From NCBI GenBank assembly GCA_001701295.1, contig DAAV01000089.1, positions 1-5,896 of the forward strand: 5,896 nt of DNA, given 5' to 3'. This DNA comes from Bacteroidales bacterium H10 (GTDB lineage: Bacteria > Bacteroidota > Bacteroidia > Bacteroidales > Muribaculaceae). Within the stretch, counting starts at the first letter, position 1; each line of letters starts with the position of its first letter. Shown here piece after piece: positions 5,779 to 5,896 of the stretch. Under the pieces are notes generated by a model that ran no database searches, had not been told where the DNA came from, and saw only the letters and a program-made list of their open reading frames with translations. The translations under genes were made by a program, and so were the position numbers.

Positions 5779-5896
5779 ATGTGCGGAATAGTAGGATACC
5801 TCGGTGAAGGGAACGTCTATGATATTCTTATCAAAGGCCTTCATCGTCTGGAATATCGCGGTTATGACAGTGCCGGAGTGGCTCTTGTCGGCAAAT
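5779..5896 (+). CDS. glmS: Glutamine-fructose-6-phosphate aminotransferase, N-terminal part
   Basis: The first 39 codons and one further base are present; the gene runs off the right edge. The product begins MCGIVGYLG, in which Cys2 becomes the N-terminal nucleophile of the class II glutamine amidotransferase domain after removal of Met1. The segment [16 protein letters not shown] (21-36) is the family's strongly conserved block. GlmS converts fructose-6-phosphate and glutamine to glucosamine-6-phosphate, the entry step to UDP-GlcNAc for peptidoglycan and lipopolysaccharide, in the cytosol. The ATG at 5779 is fixed by the need for Cys at position 2. The gene has its own promoter at 5587-5618. 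The isomerase half lies outside the window. Other Ntn amidotransferases, such as PurF, start differently and lack the RLEYRGYDS block. Confidence 0.93.
   Translation, partial: MCGIVGYLGEGNVYDILIKGLHRLEYRGYDSAGVALVGK

Overview
The window looks like chromosomal DNA of a Bacteroidota bacterium, probably order Bacteroidales (a Muribaculaceae- or Bacteroides-like gut commensal). The main reasons are the promoter type (TAnnTTTG -7 boxes with TTTG-like -33 boxes), the lack of Shine-Dalgarno sequences before any start, AT-rich gaps around genes of moderate GC, and the protein families present. All supported genes are on the + strand. Nothing indicates a phage, transposase, CRISPR array or RNA gene.

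Layout. Positions 1-301 are non-coding apart from a possible last few codons of an upstream gene. They hold an 11-bp tandem repeat, a good promoter (158-190) and a leader of about 105 nt with a hairpin. From 302 to 4098 come three genes: a PepD-type M20 dipeptidase (302-1759), a secreted or lipidated DUF3380/N-acetylmuramidase-type lysozyme overlapping it by 4 bp (1756-2511), and a second, diverged PepD paralogue (2638-4098). The 126-bp gap before the second pepD carries an imperfect 14-bp inverted repeat. The unit closes with a strong perfect-stem terminator (4118-4160).

A second unit starts from a probable promoter at 4191-4221. It encodes a NYN/PIN-like nuclease-type protein (4243-4893) and a small acidic lipoprotein of unknown function (4941-5465), and ends at a terminator (5493-5523). 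A textbook Bacteroidota promoter (5587-5618) then drives glmS, of which only the first 39 codons (from 5779) fall inside the window. The leader of about 155 nt carries an AT-only palindrome.

How the genes may work together. The muramidase cuts peptidoglycan glycan strands outside the cytoplasm. PepD enzymes hydrolyse dipeptides in the cytosol. GlmS makes glucosamine-6-phosphate for amino-sugar and cell-wall synthesis. A link between wall turnover and peptide recycling is plausible for the first unit but is inferred from gene order. I see no clear novel defence or mobile system. The least explained items are the coupled pepD-muramidase-pepD arrangement, the inverted repeat inside it, and the NYN-lipoprotein pair.
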